A stretch of DNA of 64,000 nucleotides from Balneolaceae bacterium UBA7797 (GCA_002480645.1 DLCN01000024.1:12990-76989); one strand, 5' to 3'. Positions 55,045 through 63,402 are shown, counted from the stretch's first letter. Made by a program: numbers and translations. The notes: generated from the sequence alone by a model not told the origin.

Positions 55045-56325
55045 TCAACCAATTAATAAAACCTGCAGATCCATCAGGTTATTTCCGGTCGGTCTGGTTT
55101 TTATGAGCGTTCCCATTGTTTCATGAAAGTGGTAGGAGTCATTATTCTGCAAATACTTTTCCGGTTCTACTTTCTGTTTCCTCGCTTCGAGGGTAGTATT
55201 AGAAGTAACTATTGCACCGGCAGCATCGGTCGGACCATCCAGACCATCCGTTCCGATACTTAGCACAGAAACAGGATGCTGACCTTCCAGAGAAAGTGCT
55301 ATGGTCAATGCCATTTCCTGATTCCTTCCCCCTTTACCACTTCCGGATACATTCACCATACTTTCACCAAAAAACACGAGCGCTGCAGGTTTTTCAAGCT
55401 TTCCATGTCCATTTAATACAGATATCGTCTCCGTACAGATCTTTTTAGACACCGCTTTCAATTCATCATTATAAGCGGAATCTGCAACCTGTACATGGTA
55501 CCCTTGCTCCTTTAATTCCTCACCGATCCTATTCGCCAGTTTTCCGGCATCAGAGATCAACTCAACTGTATGACTTGGATGCTCGTTCACTCCCGGCTTC
55601 GGAGTATCCGGAATATCACCACCCATTCCCTTAGCAATATGGATCCTTACGGAATGCGGAACCTTTTCCCATAATGAATACCGTTTCAGAACCTGAAAAG
55701 CATCTTTGAACGTGGAAGAATCACAAATAGTAGGTCCGCTACCGATAACTTCAGGATCATCGCCCGGCACATCTGATATAAGCAGGGTGGTAAGTTCTGT
55801 ATGATGCAGGATCTGAGCTAATTGACCTCCTTTCAACATACAAAGGTGTTTTCTTACTGTGTTCATTTCGTGGATAGAAGCCCCTGAATTCAGCAAGATG
55901 CTATGCGTATCTGCCAATTCATCAATTTCGATCCCATCAGGCGGTATTGTAAGCATAGCAGAAGCTCCTCCCGATAGACAAAAGATCACGGAACTTCCGG
56001 CAGGAATTGCACGGGCGGTTTCCATCAGTTCGTAGGAAGCACTCACCGATAACTCATCGGGTAATGGGTGACTTCCTTTGAAGATCTGCAGATTTCCCAT
56101 CACAGTATCTTCCTGATTGGTGATAATGATGCCATCAACCGGCTCATATCCCAGCTGATCGATCACAGCTTCAGCCATCTGAACGGAGGCTTTTCCGGCT
56201 CCCAGAATAAAGTAGTCTCCATGGATATTCAGATCGTTCAACTGATCATCAGATCCGGCGATATTCTTTATGAGTGGAATTAAATTTCTTAAGGTCTCTT
56301 GTTGTTGCTCTAGCTTATTCTTCAT
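55045..56325 (-). CDS. Glycerate 2-kinase (DUF4147/GckA type)
   Basis: 426 residues. The DUF4147 N-terminal part contains LGAGKASVQMAEA and a Ser-rich SGGASAMLTIP; HPLPDE, TVRKHLCMLKGGQLAQ, LLISDVPGDDPEVIGSGPT and the C-terminal GKGGRNQEMALTIAL and SIGTDGLDGPTDAAGA are all typical. The enzyme phosphorylates D-glycerate to 2-phosphoglycerate. It overlaps the exosortase-partner gene by 11 bp and so ends the surface-polysaccharide operon; why glycerate kinase belongs there is unclear. Confidence 0.9.
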   Translation of the reverse strand: MKNKLEQQQETLRNLIPLIKNIAGSDDQLNDLNIHGDYFILGAGKASVQMAEAVIDQLGYEPVDGIIITNQEDTVMGNLQIFKGSHPLPDELSVSASYELMETARAIPAGSSVIFCLSGGASAMLTIPPDGIEIDELADTHSILLNSGASIHEMNTVRKHLCMLKGGQLAQILHHTELTTLLISDVPGDDPEVIGSGPTICDSSTFKDAFQVLKRYSLWEKVPHSVRIHIAKGMGGDIPDTPKPGVNEHPSHTVELISDAGKLANRIGEELKEQGYHVQVADSAYNDELKAVSKKICTETISVLNGHGKLEKPAALVFFGESMVNVSGSGKGGRNQEMALTIALSLEGQHPVSVLSIGTDGLDGPTDAAGAIVTSNTTLEARKQKVEPEKYLQNNDSYHFHETMGTLIKTRPTGNNLMDLQVLLIG

Positions 56326-56800
56326 GCAAAAAGGTGTTTTTCTGCCGTAAATATACTAAAGCTACAAGACCTAATGAGGCCAAAGGCACTAAATATCTTG
56401 AAAGCATGTCTGGTACTACAAAAAAGCCGTTACCGGCACGAAGTCCGATCCATACAAAAAGGGTAGAAAGCACAAACCCCGTAACATGAATCAGTGCCAA
56501 TACCCCATAATCGGAACTCTTTCCACCAACAAAAACCAATCCTAATATGGAGAAGAGAAAGAAGGAACCAAAAGGCATCTTATACTGCCAGCCATGATCA
56601 GCTTCCATCGATTCAGCCAGCGTAAAGGACACAGAAGACTGGCTAAAGAAAAATAAGCCATCTGTGATCTCACCATAGTTGTCAGGAAGCAATGAACCCA
56701 TTAAGGCATTATGACCTATCTTGCGAATTTCCCGGAGTCCAAGAAAATAAACCCCGATAAGGACGATCAACAGCAGGCTTTTCTTAAGCCAATGCAGCAT
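56315..56800 (-). CDS. Exosortase-associated membrane protein
   Basis: 161 residues from the ATG at 56800 (MLHWLKKS). Four hydrophobic segments are visible: LLLIVLIGVYFLGL near the start, then around FGSFFLFSILGLVFVG, GVLALIHVTGFVLSTLFVWIGL and LVPLASLGLVALVYL. It overlaps the exosortase gene by 17 bp and the glycerate kinase gene by 11 bp. I recognise no named family; small membrane partners following the sortase are common in Bacteroidota exosortase loci. Confidence 0.7.
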   Translation of the reverse strand: MLHWLKKSLLLIVLIGVYFLGLREIRKIGHNALMGSLLPDNYGEITDGLFFFSQSSVSFTLAESMEADHGWQYKMPFGSFFLFSILGLVFVGGKSSDYGVLALIHVTGFVLSTLFVWIGLRAGNGFFVVPDMLSRYLVPLASLGLVALVYLRQKNTFLHEE

Positions 56801-57329
56801 CGGTATCCTCCTTTGGGACGGAAAAATCACCGTCACTGAATTTCACCCACAGCATCCACATCACAAATATGACAATATAAAAGATGGTGGTTGTGGAATA
56901 GTCATGAGTGATATCGAAGAATTCGATCCATTCCTCTTGCGTGATCACCAGCGTAACTATGCGTAAAACATTCACAAAATAGATCACGCCAATACCTGCC
57001 ACAGAAAAACTGATCCTGGATCTCCACTCGCCGGGATAGGCCAGTATGAAGCCGAGAAATAATCCGATGGCAGAAATACCGGTGCACCCATCAACGATCT
57101 CGATGCCCGCATTGTAATAGATACCAACCACTCTGTCATAAGTGAACACCGTGTAATCCATTGCGCGGACAATGCCGGCAGAAACTCCAATGATATTATG
57201 CGCTACCCAGGCGTCTAACCTGCCATCGGGCAATAACCACAATTCATACACTACATACCACAATATGAAGATCCCCAACGCCTTGAGAATGAACTGAGTA
57301 ACCGGTGATTTAATAGTAAAGATGGCCAT
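56784..57329 (-). CDS. Exosortase/archaeosortase-family transpeptidase
   Basis: 181 residues with about five membrane helices. The three catalytic residues of the family are in place: Cys82 in VDGCTGISAIGLF, Arg123 in FVNVLRIVTL and His142 in DITHDYSTTTIFY. It is short, as in the Bacteroidota types, and lacks any fused C-terminal domain. Exosortases cut C-terminal sorting signals at the inner membrane and attach substrates to an exopolysaccharide or lipid. It sits 6 bp after wbpE in the sugar-nucleotide operon. No protein with a PEP-CTERM-like tail is encoded in this window. Confidence 0.88.
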   Translation of the reverse strand: MAIFTIKSPVTQFILKALGIFILWYVVYELWLLPDGRLDAWVAHNIIGVSAGIVRAMDYTVFTYDRVVGIYYNAGIEIVDGCTGISAIGLFLGFILAYPGEWRSRISFSVAGIGVIYFVNVLRIVTLVITQEEWIEFFDITHDYSTTTIFYIVIFVMWMLWVKFSDGDFSVPKEDTDAALA

Positions 57330-57335
57330 TTTTCA

Positions 57336-58559
57336 CTATTTATTTAAAAACTCTTTAACAGATTCTACAATATACCTTATCTGCTCTTCATCCATTTCCG
57401 GATAAATCGGAAGCGACAGAGCCTGTTCTGTTGCACATTCAGCAACCGGGAAATCTCCTTTTTTATACCCGAGCTCTGCAAAACATTCCTGCAAATGCAG
57501 CGGCTTGGGATAATAGACGGCATTACCAATTCCGGCAGTATCGAGGTGTTCAGATAATCCGTCTCTGTCTTTTACTCTGATAGTATACTGATGATAAATA
57601 TGTCTGCCACTATTAACCGGAGCGCCGGTAGTTTCTTTGGGGATGACTATTTTATCCGAAGAAAGTTCGCATTCCGAAGTGCAAGAATCAGAACAGACCG
57701 GTAAGTCAGTGACAAGCCCTGACTCAGTAAATAAATGATTATAGGCCATAGCGATCTCTCTTCTTCGATCCGACCACTCATCCAGATGTTTCAGTTTTAC
57801 CTTGAGAATAGCGGCTTGTAGTGCATCAAGTCGGCTGTTGATGCCAACCATCGAATGAAAATACTTCGGTTTTGCACCATGCAACCGCAAAACACTTGTT
57901 TTCTCAGCCAGTTTTTCGTCCTTTACAGTGATCAGACCGGCATCCCCGTAAGCACCGAGATTTTTACTGGGGAAGAAGCTGAAACAACCGAAATCTCCCC
58001 AGTTTCCGGCTTGAATATTTTTATAGCCGGAACCTATCGCCTGAGCTGCATCCTCAATGATCGAAATTCCATATTCATTGGATAGTTCCACTAATGTATC
58101 CATCTCGGCCATCTGACCATACAAATGAACCGGAATGATCGCCTTTACCGACTCGGTCTTGATCCCCATTTTCACCATTCTTCCATCTTTGCCGGATAAA
58201 AAACCACGTACTTTTTCAGGATCGATATTAAAGCTATCAGGCTGGATATCTATAAAGACCGGAGTTGCTCCTACTCTGGAAATTGCACCTGCAGTAGCAA
58301 AAAAAGTAAATGGAGTGGTTAATACAAAGTCTCCCGGACCAATATCCAATGCCATGAGAGCTAGTAATAAGGCATCTGAGCCTGAAGCACAACCAAGAGC
58401 ATGGGTTGTATTACAATAATATGCGACCGCCTTTTCAAATGAACTCACCGTTGGTCCCATAATAAAATACTGGGACTCCAAGACCTCTTCTATCGCCGGT
58501 TTGATCTCCGATCTTATTGAATCGTATTGGGCCTGAAGATCAAGAAGTGGGATTTGCAT
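57336..58559 (-). CDS. wbpE: UDP-3-keto-GlcNAcA aminotransferase (WbpE-like DegT/DnrJ/EryC1/StrS)
   Basis: 407 residues. The PLP lysine is K199 in CFSFFPSKNLGAYGDAG; the PLP-stacking and phosphate regions are ASGSDALLLAL and IIEDAAQAIG. The N-terminal IPLLDLQAQYDSIRSEIKPAI is typical of WbpE/PglE. In the pathway it transfers an amino group from glutamate to the C3 keto sugar made by WbpB. Odd feature: around residues 283-306 there is an extra segment, VCSDSCTSECELSSDK, which has three closely spaced Cys and is not found in ordinary members I know. Confidence 0.87.
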   Translation of the reverse strand: MQIPLLDLQAQYDSIRSEIKPAIEEVLESQYFIMGPTVSSFEKAVAYYCNTTHALGCASGSDALLLALMALDIGPGDFVLTTPFTFFATAGAISRVGATPVFIDIQPDSFNIDPEKVRGFLSGKDGRMVKMGIKTESVKAIIPVHLYGQMAEMDTLVELSNEYGISIIEDAAQAIGSGYKNIQAGNWGDFGCFSFFPSKNLGAYGDAGLITVKDEKLAEKTSVLRLHGAKPKYFHSMVGINSRLDALQAAILKVKLKHLDEWSDRRREIAMAYNHLFTESGLVTDLPVCSDSCTSECELSSDKIVIPKETTGAPVNSGRHIYHQYTIRVKDRDGLSEHLDTAGIGNAVYYPKPLHLQECFAELGYKKGDFPVAECATEQALSLPIYPEMDEEQIRYIVESVKEFLNK

Positions 58560-58625
58560 AAATATTTTTCACTATTAGTTAGCTGAATATAGTATAAGAA
58601 GCTCAGGATTCAGCATTTCAAATCA

Positions 58626-59201
58626 TTAAGATTCAGATAAAAGCACAATGCCATCCGTTAATCGATAAAGTTCATCCGTCTCCGGACACTTTGCTAAACC
58701 ATCAGCATTAAAGTCCAGTTTCTGTCCGCTTCTGGAGACCCATCCGATCTGCCTGGCAGGATTACCAACCATCAGAGCAAAGGGCGGTACCGGTTTGGTC
58801 ACTACTGCCCCGGCTCCGATAAATGCATATTCTCCGATCTCATTTCCGCAAACGATCGTGGCATTGGCTCCAATAGAAGCCCCTTTTCTCACTACAGTTT
58901 TCAGGTACTCATCTTTACGTTCTACCGCACTGCGGGGATTGATCACATTCGTAAAAACCATACTGGGACCGCAAAATACATCATCTTCCAGAACCACCGC
59001 ATCATAGATAGAAACATTGTTCTGAACCCGAACATTATTACCAATGCGTACATCACTACCCACATACACATTCTGACCAAATACACATCGCTCACCGATC
59101 TTTGCGCCGGGCATTATATGAACCCAATGCCAGACTTTAGTCCCTCTGCCAATCAATTCAGGAGATTCTACTATCGCTGTATCGTGAATAAAGATGGACA
59201 T
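58626..59201 (-). CDS. wbpD: UDP-GlcNAc3NA N-acetyltransferase (WbpD-like hexapeptide protein)
   Basis: 191 residues of left-handed beta-helix built from hexapeptide turns (IGERCVFGQNVYVGSDVRIGNNVRVQNN appears in short repeats of about 6). VFTNVINPRSAVERKDEYLKTVVRKGASIGANATIVCG matches WbpD/WlbB, including the loop carrying the substrate-binding Asn-Pro-Arg. The enzyme acetylates the 3-amino group using acetyl-CoA. The last 30 residues (TDELYRLTDGIVLL) are also typical. It lies between wbpB and wbpE on one transcript. Confidence 0.88.
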   Translation of the reverse strand: MSIFIHDTAIVESPELIGRGTKVWHWVHIMPGAKIGERCVFGQNVYVGSDVRIGNNVRVQNNVSIYDAVVLEDDVFCGPSMVFTNVINPRSAVERKDEYLKTVVRKGASIGANATIVCGNEIGEYAFIGAGAVVTKPVPPFALMVGNPARQIGWVSRSGQKLDFNADGLAKCPETDELYRLTDGIVLLSES

Positions 59202-59242
59202 GGTTGATGGTTGATGGTTACTGTTAAAAAAATTCCAGCTTT

Positions 59243-60271
59243 TTAATTAATAAAACCCGCTACCTTATAGATCCGCTCAATAATGCTTACCACTTTCATG
59301 CCGTCTTCAGAAGTGGCTGTAATAGGTTTATGTCCGTTCAATACTTCAACGATATTCTCGAACACATAATGATGATTAGCCGCGCTCCCTTTGTAAGGTC
59401 CATAGTCATTGGGTGGATTAGTTTCCGGTAGTTCAGGCATTTCATAATCTTCGATATGGCAGTATTCGATCTCATTCATGTACTGGCCACCTACTTTCAC
59501 ACTTCCTTTAGTACCAACTACGGTAATACTGCTTTCCATATTCTTATCCCAGCATGAAGTTGAGTAATTGATACTTCCGATTCCTCCATTCTCAAATTCA
59601 AACTGAGCAAAACCGGAATCATCAAAATCTCTGAGATTCGGATGTGTGAAATTCTTCACAATGGCCTTTGGCTCTTTGATGTCGCCAAATACCCAGAACA
59701 TGATATCCACAAAATGGCTGAACTGAGTGAATAGAGCACCACCGTCCTGATCCCGGGTTCCCCTCCAGGCACTGGTCGAATAATACCGCCCATCCCGGTT
59801 CCAGTAACAGTTAGTCTGAACCATCAGCACATCCCCGATGATCTTTTCTGAAACGATAGTTTTCAACCACTCGGATGGAGGGCTGTATCTGTTTTGTTTA
59901 ACTACGAATACCAGTTTTCCGGATTCCTTTTCTGCCGCAATGATCTTTTTACTGTCTTCCACAGATAGTGCCATGGGCTTTTCCACCAATACATGGTATC
60001 CGGCATGTAAGCACTGAACCGCATAATCTGCATGGAAACCATTTGGGGTCGCGATCGTAACCACATCGCTCTTACCATTATCCTCATCCAGAAACTCATC
60101 AATGCTTTGGAAGGATGGTACATCCAGTTCAAGTGCACTAATATTCTTAAACTTTTCAGGATCCGTATCTGTAACGGAGATCAGTTCAGTTGATTCAAAT
60201 TCATTGACGATCTTTGCATGTCGCTGCCCGATGCGGCCAAATCCAACTACGGAGAATTTAATAGTATCCAA
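59243..60271 (-). CDS. wbpB: UDP-GlcNAcA 3-dehydrogenase (WbpB-like Gfo/Idh/MocA)
   Basis: 342 residues. The Rossmann motif VVGFGRIGQRHAK opens the protein; the EKPMALS motif with the catalytic Lys and the later DxxxH-like GGALFTQFSHFVDIMFWVFGD follow. The C-terminal half is the beta-sheet substrate domain. NCYWNRDGRYYSTSAWRGTRDQDGG is typical of the WbpB/WlbA branch. It oxidises C3 of UDP-GlcNAcA with NAD. It is the first gene of the wbpB-wbpD-wbpE-exosortase operon; a promoter-like block lies 34 bp upstream. Confidence 0.87.
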   Translation of the reverse strand: MDTIKFSVVGFGRIGQRHAKIVNEFESTELISVTDTDPEKFKNISALELDVPSFQSIDEFLDEDNGKSDVVTIATPNGFHADYAVQCLHAGYHVLVEKPMALSVEDSKKIIAAEKESGKLVFVVKQNRYSPPSEWLKTIVSEKIIGDVLMVQTNCYWNRDGRYYSTSAWRGTRDQDGGALFTQFSHFVDIMFWVFGDIKEPKAIVKNFTHPNLRDFDDSGFAQFEFENGGIGSINYSTSCWDKNMESSITVVGTKGSVKVGGQYMNEIEYCHIEDYEMPELPETNPPNDYGPYKGSAANHHYVFENIVEVLNGHKPITATSEDGMKVVSIIERIYKVAGFIN

Positions 60272-60305
60272 AACTCTGGCAATCTATAGGTTAACTCATA
60301 AAACC

Positions 60306-60360
60306 TGAAGATAGGGATTCAAACTTCAATTAAGAATGGTCAATTTGGGAATATTGATGA
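60306..60360 (-). promoter_or_regulatory. Promoter-like block upstream of wbpB (copy 1)
   Basis: The minus strand carries TATCTTCA, a weak TAnnTTTG match, 34 bp before the wbpB ATG. About 45 bp of the block, including TTGACCATTCTTAATTGA, are nearly the same as the segment upstream of wbpA. Confidence 0.5.
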
Positions 60361-60451
60361 TCCGGCAAGGAATGTCCTACTATTGAGAACTGTAGAGCCA
60401 GCTCAAGCCTCCAGTTCTTAATTTTTAATTTTGAATTCTTAATTCCGTAGA

Positions 60452-60487
60452 GCGGTGAGCGAAGCGAACACAATCCGCGGCAATCTC
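60452..60487. repeat. GCGGTGAGCG-type REP element, partial copy
   Basis: GCGGTGAGCGAAGCGAACAC followed by CCGCGGCAATCTC; the same text with two changes recurs at 61117-61152. It belongs to the GTCATTGCGAGG...GGCAATCTC type of element spread over many bacterial genomes. Confidence 0.7.
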
Positions 60488-60511
60488 ATGATCTGCGAAG
60501 CTCCGACCTCT

Positions 60512-60576
60512 CCCGACCTCCCCTTCGCAAGGGGAGGAGCTCTTTGATCATATGTGTTCCCCATAGAAAGTCATCC
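60512..60576. repeat. 65-bp hairpin repeat, copy 1
   Basis: CCTCCCCTT (60517-60525) pairs with AAGGGGAGG (60529-60537), loop CGC. The 65-bp unit including the following text through TCATCC is the same base for base as 61448-61512. Confidence 0.9.
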
Positions 60577-60684
60577 GGCTCCCCAAAATGACGGAGAAGG
60601 ATCTACCGAGTGATGGTGCTGGGTAATTATGAAATACGAAAGACCGATGTGCGACAGACCGATTGATCGATCTGGTCTCCAACT

Positions 60685-60712
60685 GAACACTAAACACTAA
60701 ACACTAAAAACT
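60685..60712. repeat. 7-bp tandem repeat, four units
   Basis: Units of AAACACT: GAACACT, AAACACT, AAACACT, AAAAACT. Confidence 0.8.
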
Positions 60713-60735
60713 GTGAAACTGCTCCAATTTATGCC

Positions 60736-60990
60736 TGGTTACGTAGCTCCGCTGCGGAATTCCCCCACAGGAGCTCTGCTCCATAGAACAATCTGTTTAC
60801 CACTTTTGAGCGACCAAAAGTGGCGCAAAAGTCGCCGGAAGAAATGGAGATGGCGTTAATACCATACGTTGATCGCCTTACCTGCTCTGAACTACCCCTT
60901 CCTTTAACCCAGTAGTCCCGCATTTCTCCCGGAAGTTCATTTTGTAGCTCGTAAATTGAACATCTTGTTTTTAATTATGTAATGATCTGG
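60736..60990. repeat. Long repeat A, copy 1 (~255 bp)
   Basis: Shares order and most bases with 63488-63741. Its core is a perfect hairpin CCACTTTTG/CAAAAGTGG with spacer AGCGAC (60810-60833), followed by GCGCAAAAGTCGCCGG. An apparent short minus-strand frame in each copy gives the same pseudo-protein and is not a gene. Confidence 0.9.
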
Positions 60991-61101
60991 TAAGGAAGGT
61001 CCTATGACTAAGGACTAATTATTAGACCCAAAACTCCAATTCTTAATTCATAATTTTGAATTTTAAATTCCGCGAAGCGGACAGCTCAAAACTGCGGACC
61101 G

Positions 61102-61152
61102 GTCATTGCGAGGATTGCGGTGAGCGCAGCGAACACAACCCGCGGCAATCTC
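61102..61152. repeat. GTCATTGCGAGG-type REP element, full copy
   Basis: Starts GTCATTGCGAGGATTGCGG and ends CCGCGGCAATCTC; GATTGC near the start pairs with GCAATC at the end. A partial copy is at 60452-60487. Confidence 0.75.
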
Positions 61153-61189
61153 GTGGAATATACCCATATCTAAGATTGTCTTGTCCTTT

Positions 61190-61272
61190 TGGACCGCCAA
61201 AAGAACGAAAAGCTCCCGGCGGGATTTGCTCTGGGGCCTTTCCTTCACAAATCCAAAGCCGGTTTTTAGATT
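61190..61272. repeat. CTTTTG hairpin element, third type
   Basis: CTTTTG-GACCGC-CAAAAG followed by AACGAAAAGCTCCCGGCGGG and, further on, CACAAATCC. The layout (hairpin, A-rich run, GGCGGGA, then AAATCC) parallels repeat B at 61595-61806. Confidence 0.65.
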
Positions 61273-61356
61273 GGAGGGCAATACGGAAATAATCAACATT
61301 CACATTTCTTACGGGAGCTATTTTGGAGCTCGTTAGTTATAAATGCCCATCAAAAG

Positions 61357-61388
61357 TCCCCTCTTGAGAGGGGATTTAGGGGTGTGTA
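61357..61388. repeat. CCCCTC-TTGA-GAGGGG hairpin element
   Basis: TCCCCTC (61357-61363) pairs with GAGGGGA (61368-61374), loop TTGA, then TTTAGGGGTGTG. This text resembles an intergenic element frequent in Bacteroidota genomes. Confidence 0.7.
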
Positions 61389-61447
61389 ACTTACAAGCTC
61401 ATTCACCCAATCAAAGTAGCTTAAACCCATGCTGGTTTTCGACCCCA

Positions 61448-61512
61448 CCCGACCTCCCCTTCGCAAGGGGAGGAGCTCTTTGATCATATGTGTTCCCCAT
61501 AGAAAGTCATCC
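61448..61512. repeat. 65-bp hairpin repeat, copy 2
   Basis: Same as 60512-60576 by direct reading; here it runs straight into a GTCATCCCGAGC-type element. Confidence 0.9.
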
Positions 61513-61536
61513 CGAGCGTAGCGATGGATCTGCGGA
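61507..61536. repeat. GTCATCCCGAGC-type element
   Basis: GTCATCCCGAGCGTAGCGAT followed by GGATCTGCGG; a diverged copy (GTCATCCAGAGTGCAACGAT then GGATCCGCC) is at 61911-61940. This text is a recurrent intergenic element in many bacteria. Confidence 0.7.
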
Positions 61537-61594
61537 GTTTAAAACAAGCAAGAATGCATCCACATCTTTGTTGCCATATTCCGAGCAAGCCTCT

Positions 61595-61806
61595 AATTCT
61601 AAATTCGTAATTTTGAATTTTTAATTCCATGAAGCGAATGGATTTACCGTACTTTTGTGTGGACAAAAGTACCAAAAACCACCACCTGCGAATTCCGGGC
61701 GGGAGTCCTCCTGCGTTCGCTCCATAAATCCGAAGGTCCATGGACGATCCCCGACCGTGTATGCTTTTCATCCGGAGCGGGTTTATGGGTCCGCTTCGCC
61801 GGGACA
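61595..61806. repeat. Long repeat B, copy 1 (212 bp)
   Basis: Aligns without gaps to 63789-64000, with about a dozen differences by eye. It opens with an AT-rich tract and contains the hairpin ACTTTTGT-GTGG-ACAAAAGT, then CCACCACCTGCG and CGGGCGGGAGTCC. Confidence 0.92.
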
Positions 61807-61910
61807 CGCTCTCTTCTTCGGACTCTTTCTCCGCCCGTAATTCTAATGGTGGGAATATTTTGGGAGATCTGAATTTAGATTCCAGCCTTTTATTTAAGTC
61901 AACCAGACCC

Positions 61911-61940
61911 GTCATCCAGAGTGCAACGATGGATCCGCCA
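61911..61940. repeat. GTCATCC-type element, diverged copy
   Basis: Related to 61507-61536 with several substitutions; see that entry. Confidence 0.6.
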
Positions 61941-62078
61941 AACGTTGAACTGACAAGAACAGACCCACGATTAATGATCACTGTACAACTTCGAAATCCA
62001 ACTCAAAACTAAACAATAATCACTCAAAACTGCGATGCATGCATTCTTAATTCCGCGCAGCGGTAGCGCAGCGGCCGA

Positions 62079-63371
62079 TCACGCTTTAAAAACCCGACCT
62101 TTATACTCTTCTCTGTTCCCCGGATACACATTTCTGGAGTCAACGATGCAATCACACCAGTTCAGTAATTCCGAATAATCCACATCCCTGTGATCCGTAA
62201 CAATGATGGCCGCGTCAAACTCTGAGATACTATCTTTTGTCCAGTCAACCGATTCGAGCCCCTTCCATTGCATATGTTCTCTGCTGGACGGTATAACCGG
62301 GATCCACGGATCATAAAAACTCACCTCAGCCCCAAGTGCCTTTAGTTTATCCATAACAGAAAATGAAGGAGACTCCCTCATATCATCCACATTCGGTTTA
62401 TAAGCAATACCAAGAATGAGCACCTTACTACCATTTAATGCCTTCCCCTTTTCATTTAGTGCCAGCATAGTTTTATCTACTACAAACTGAGGCATTGCGT
62501 TATTTACCTCTCCCGCCAATTCAATGAAGCGGGTATTTAGTCCAAACTCGCGGGCTTTCCAGGTCAGGTAGAACGGATCGATCGGAATACAATGTCCTCC
62601 CAAACCGGGACCCGGGGTAAACTTCATAAAACCAAATGGTTTGGTCGCAGCAGCATCTATAACTTCATGGATATCAATATCCATAGCATCCATGACCAGT
62701 TTCATTTCATTCACCAATGCGATATTCACCGACCGGAAGATATTCTCCAGCAACTTTGCCGACTCAGCCACTTTTGCAGACGAAACCGGCACCACTTTAT
62801 CCAGCGCTTTCGAATAAAGCTCTACGGCAAGCTCCCTGGCTTTTTCTGTGGATGCTCCCACTACCTTAGGTATGGATTTAGTGTTGAAATCCGGATTACC
62901 CGGATCTTCCCTTTCCGGACTGTATGCGATAAAAAAATCCACCCCGGCTTTTAAACCTGAACCCTTTTCCAGAATATCCTTCATCAACTCATCAGAAGTA
63001 CCGGGATAGGTTGTGGATTCCAGTACCACCAACTGACCTTTTCGCAAATATTCTGAAATGGTCTTTGCAGTCTCTTCCACATAGGTCATGTCCGGTTCAC
63101 GGTGATGGTCTAATGGAGTGGGCACACAGATCAGAATGGCATCAGGTTCATCCAACCGGGAAAAATCTGTAGTCACTTCACAAAGATCAGAGCTGGACAG
63201 ATCCTGTATCTGTTCATCTTTAAAATGCTTGATGTAGGTCTTTCCCGCATTTATCGAATTGATCTTTTCAGGATCCACATCAAACCCGATGACTTTTTCC
63301 CCAACCTGATGAAAGGTCCACAATAAAGGCAGGCCCACATAGCCTAACCCAATGATTCCGATCTTATCCAC
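62079..63371 (-). CDS. wbpA: UDP-N-acetyl-glucosamine 6-dehydrogenase-type nucleotide sugar dehydrogenase (WbpA-like)
   Basis: 430 residues. NAD motif IGIIGLGYVGLPLL at the N-terminus; VLESTTYPGTSDEL, then the catalytic lysine region ENIFRSVNIALVNEMK and the thiol nucleophile in TPGPGLGGHCIPIDP; the C-terminal domain has ILGIAYKPNVDDMRESPS. The branch (long spacing, IDIHEVIDAAATKPFGFMKF) is that of WbpA/VipA enzymes that oxidise UDP-GlcNAc or UDP-GalNAc. It would supply UDP-GlcNAcA to WbpB. The gene is separated from wbpB by 1.8 kb of repeats, against the usual wbpA-wbpB adjacency. Confidence 0.9.
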   Translation of the reverse strand: MDKIGIIGLGYVGLPLLWTFHQVGEKVIGFDVDPEKINSINAGKTYIKHFKDEQIQDLSSSDLCEVTTDFSRLDEPDAILICVPTPLDHHREPDMTYVEETAKTISEYLRKGQLVVLESTTYPGTSDELMKDILEKGSGLKAGVDFFIAYSPEREDPGNPDFNTKSIPKVVGASTEKARELAVELYSKALDKVVPVSSAKVAESAKLLENIFRSVNIALVNEMKLVMDAMDIDIHEVIDAAATKPFGFMKFTPGPGLGGHCIPIDPFYLTWKAREFGLNTRFIELAGEVNNAMPQFVVDKTMLALNEKGKALNGSKVLILGIAYKPNVDDMRESPSFSVMDKLKALGAEVSFYDPWIPVIPSSREHMQWKGLESVDWTKDSISEFDAAIIVTDHRDVDYSELLNWCDCIVDSRNVYPGNREEYKGRVFKA

Positions 63372-63402
63372 GACTCTTGAATCTAGATGTTAATATTCGG
63401 CT

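Larger units (their letters stand above)
60272..62078. repeat. Intergenic repeat mosaic between wbpB and wbpA, no conserved gene
   Basis: 1.8 kb in which the few open frames show no protein family. The region is made of short elements that recur here or at 63.4-64.0 kb: promoter-like block, CTTTTG/CAAAAG hairpin elements of three types, a CCTCCCCTT hairpin element, GTCATTGCGAG-type and GTCATCCCGAGC-type repeats, and AT-rich tracts of the TTAATTTTGAATTTTTAATTCC kind, written here in pieces, each followed by a CCGC-GAA-GCGG motif. The individual copies are listed separately. Confidence 0.85.

Noticed and set aside
60729..60923. 64-codon minus-strand frame with a look-alike at 63423-63692
   Set aside because: The similarity between the two comes from repeat A at DNA level; there is no start signal and the copies differ in length and ends.
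61063..61303. Three overlapping open frames of 66-78 codons on both strands
   Set aside because: They cover REP-type and CTTTTG hairpin elements; their translations are by-products of the repeats.
61484..61981. 165-codon minus-strand frame
   Set aside because: Runs through repeat B and two GTCATCC-type elements; composition is not protein-like.
60272..62078. CRISPR array
   Set aside because: The repeats have different lengths, irregular spacing and are not direct repeats with spacers; no cas genes are present.
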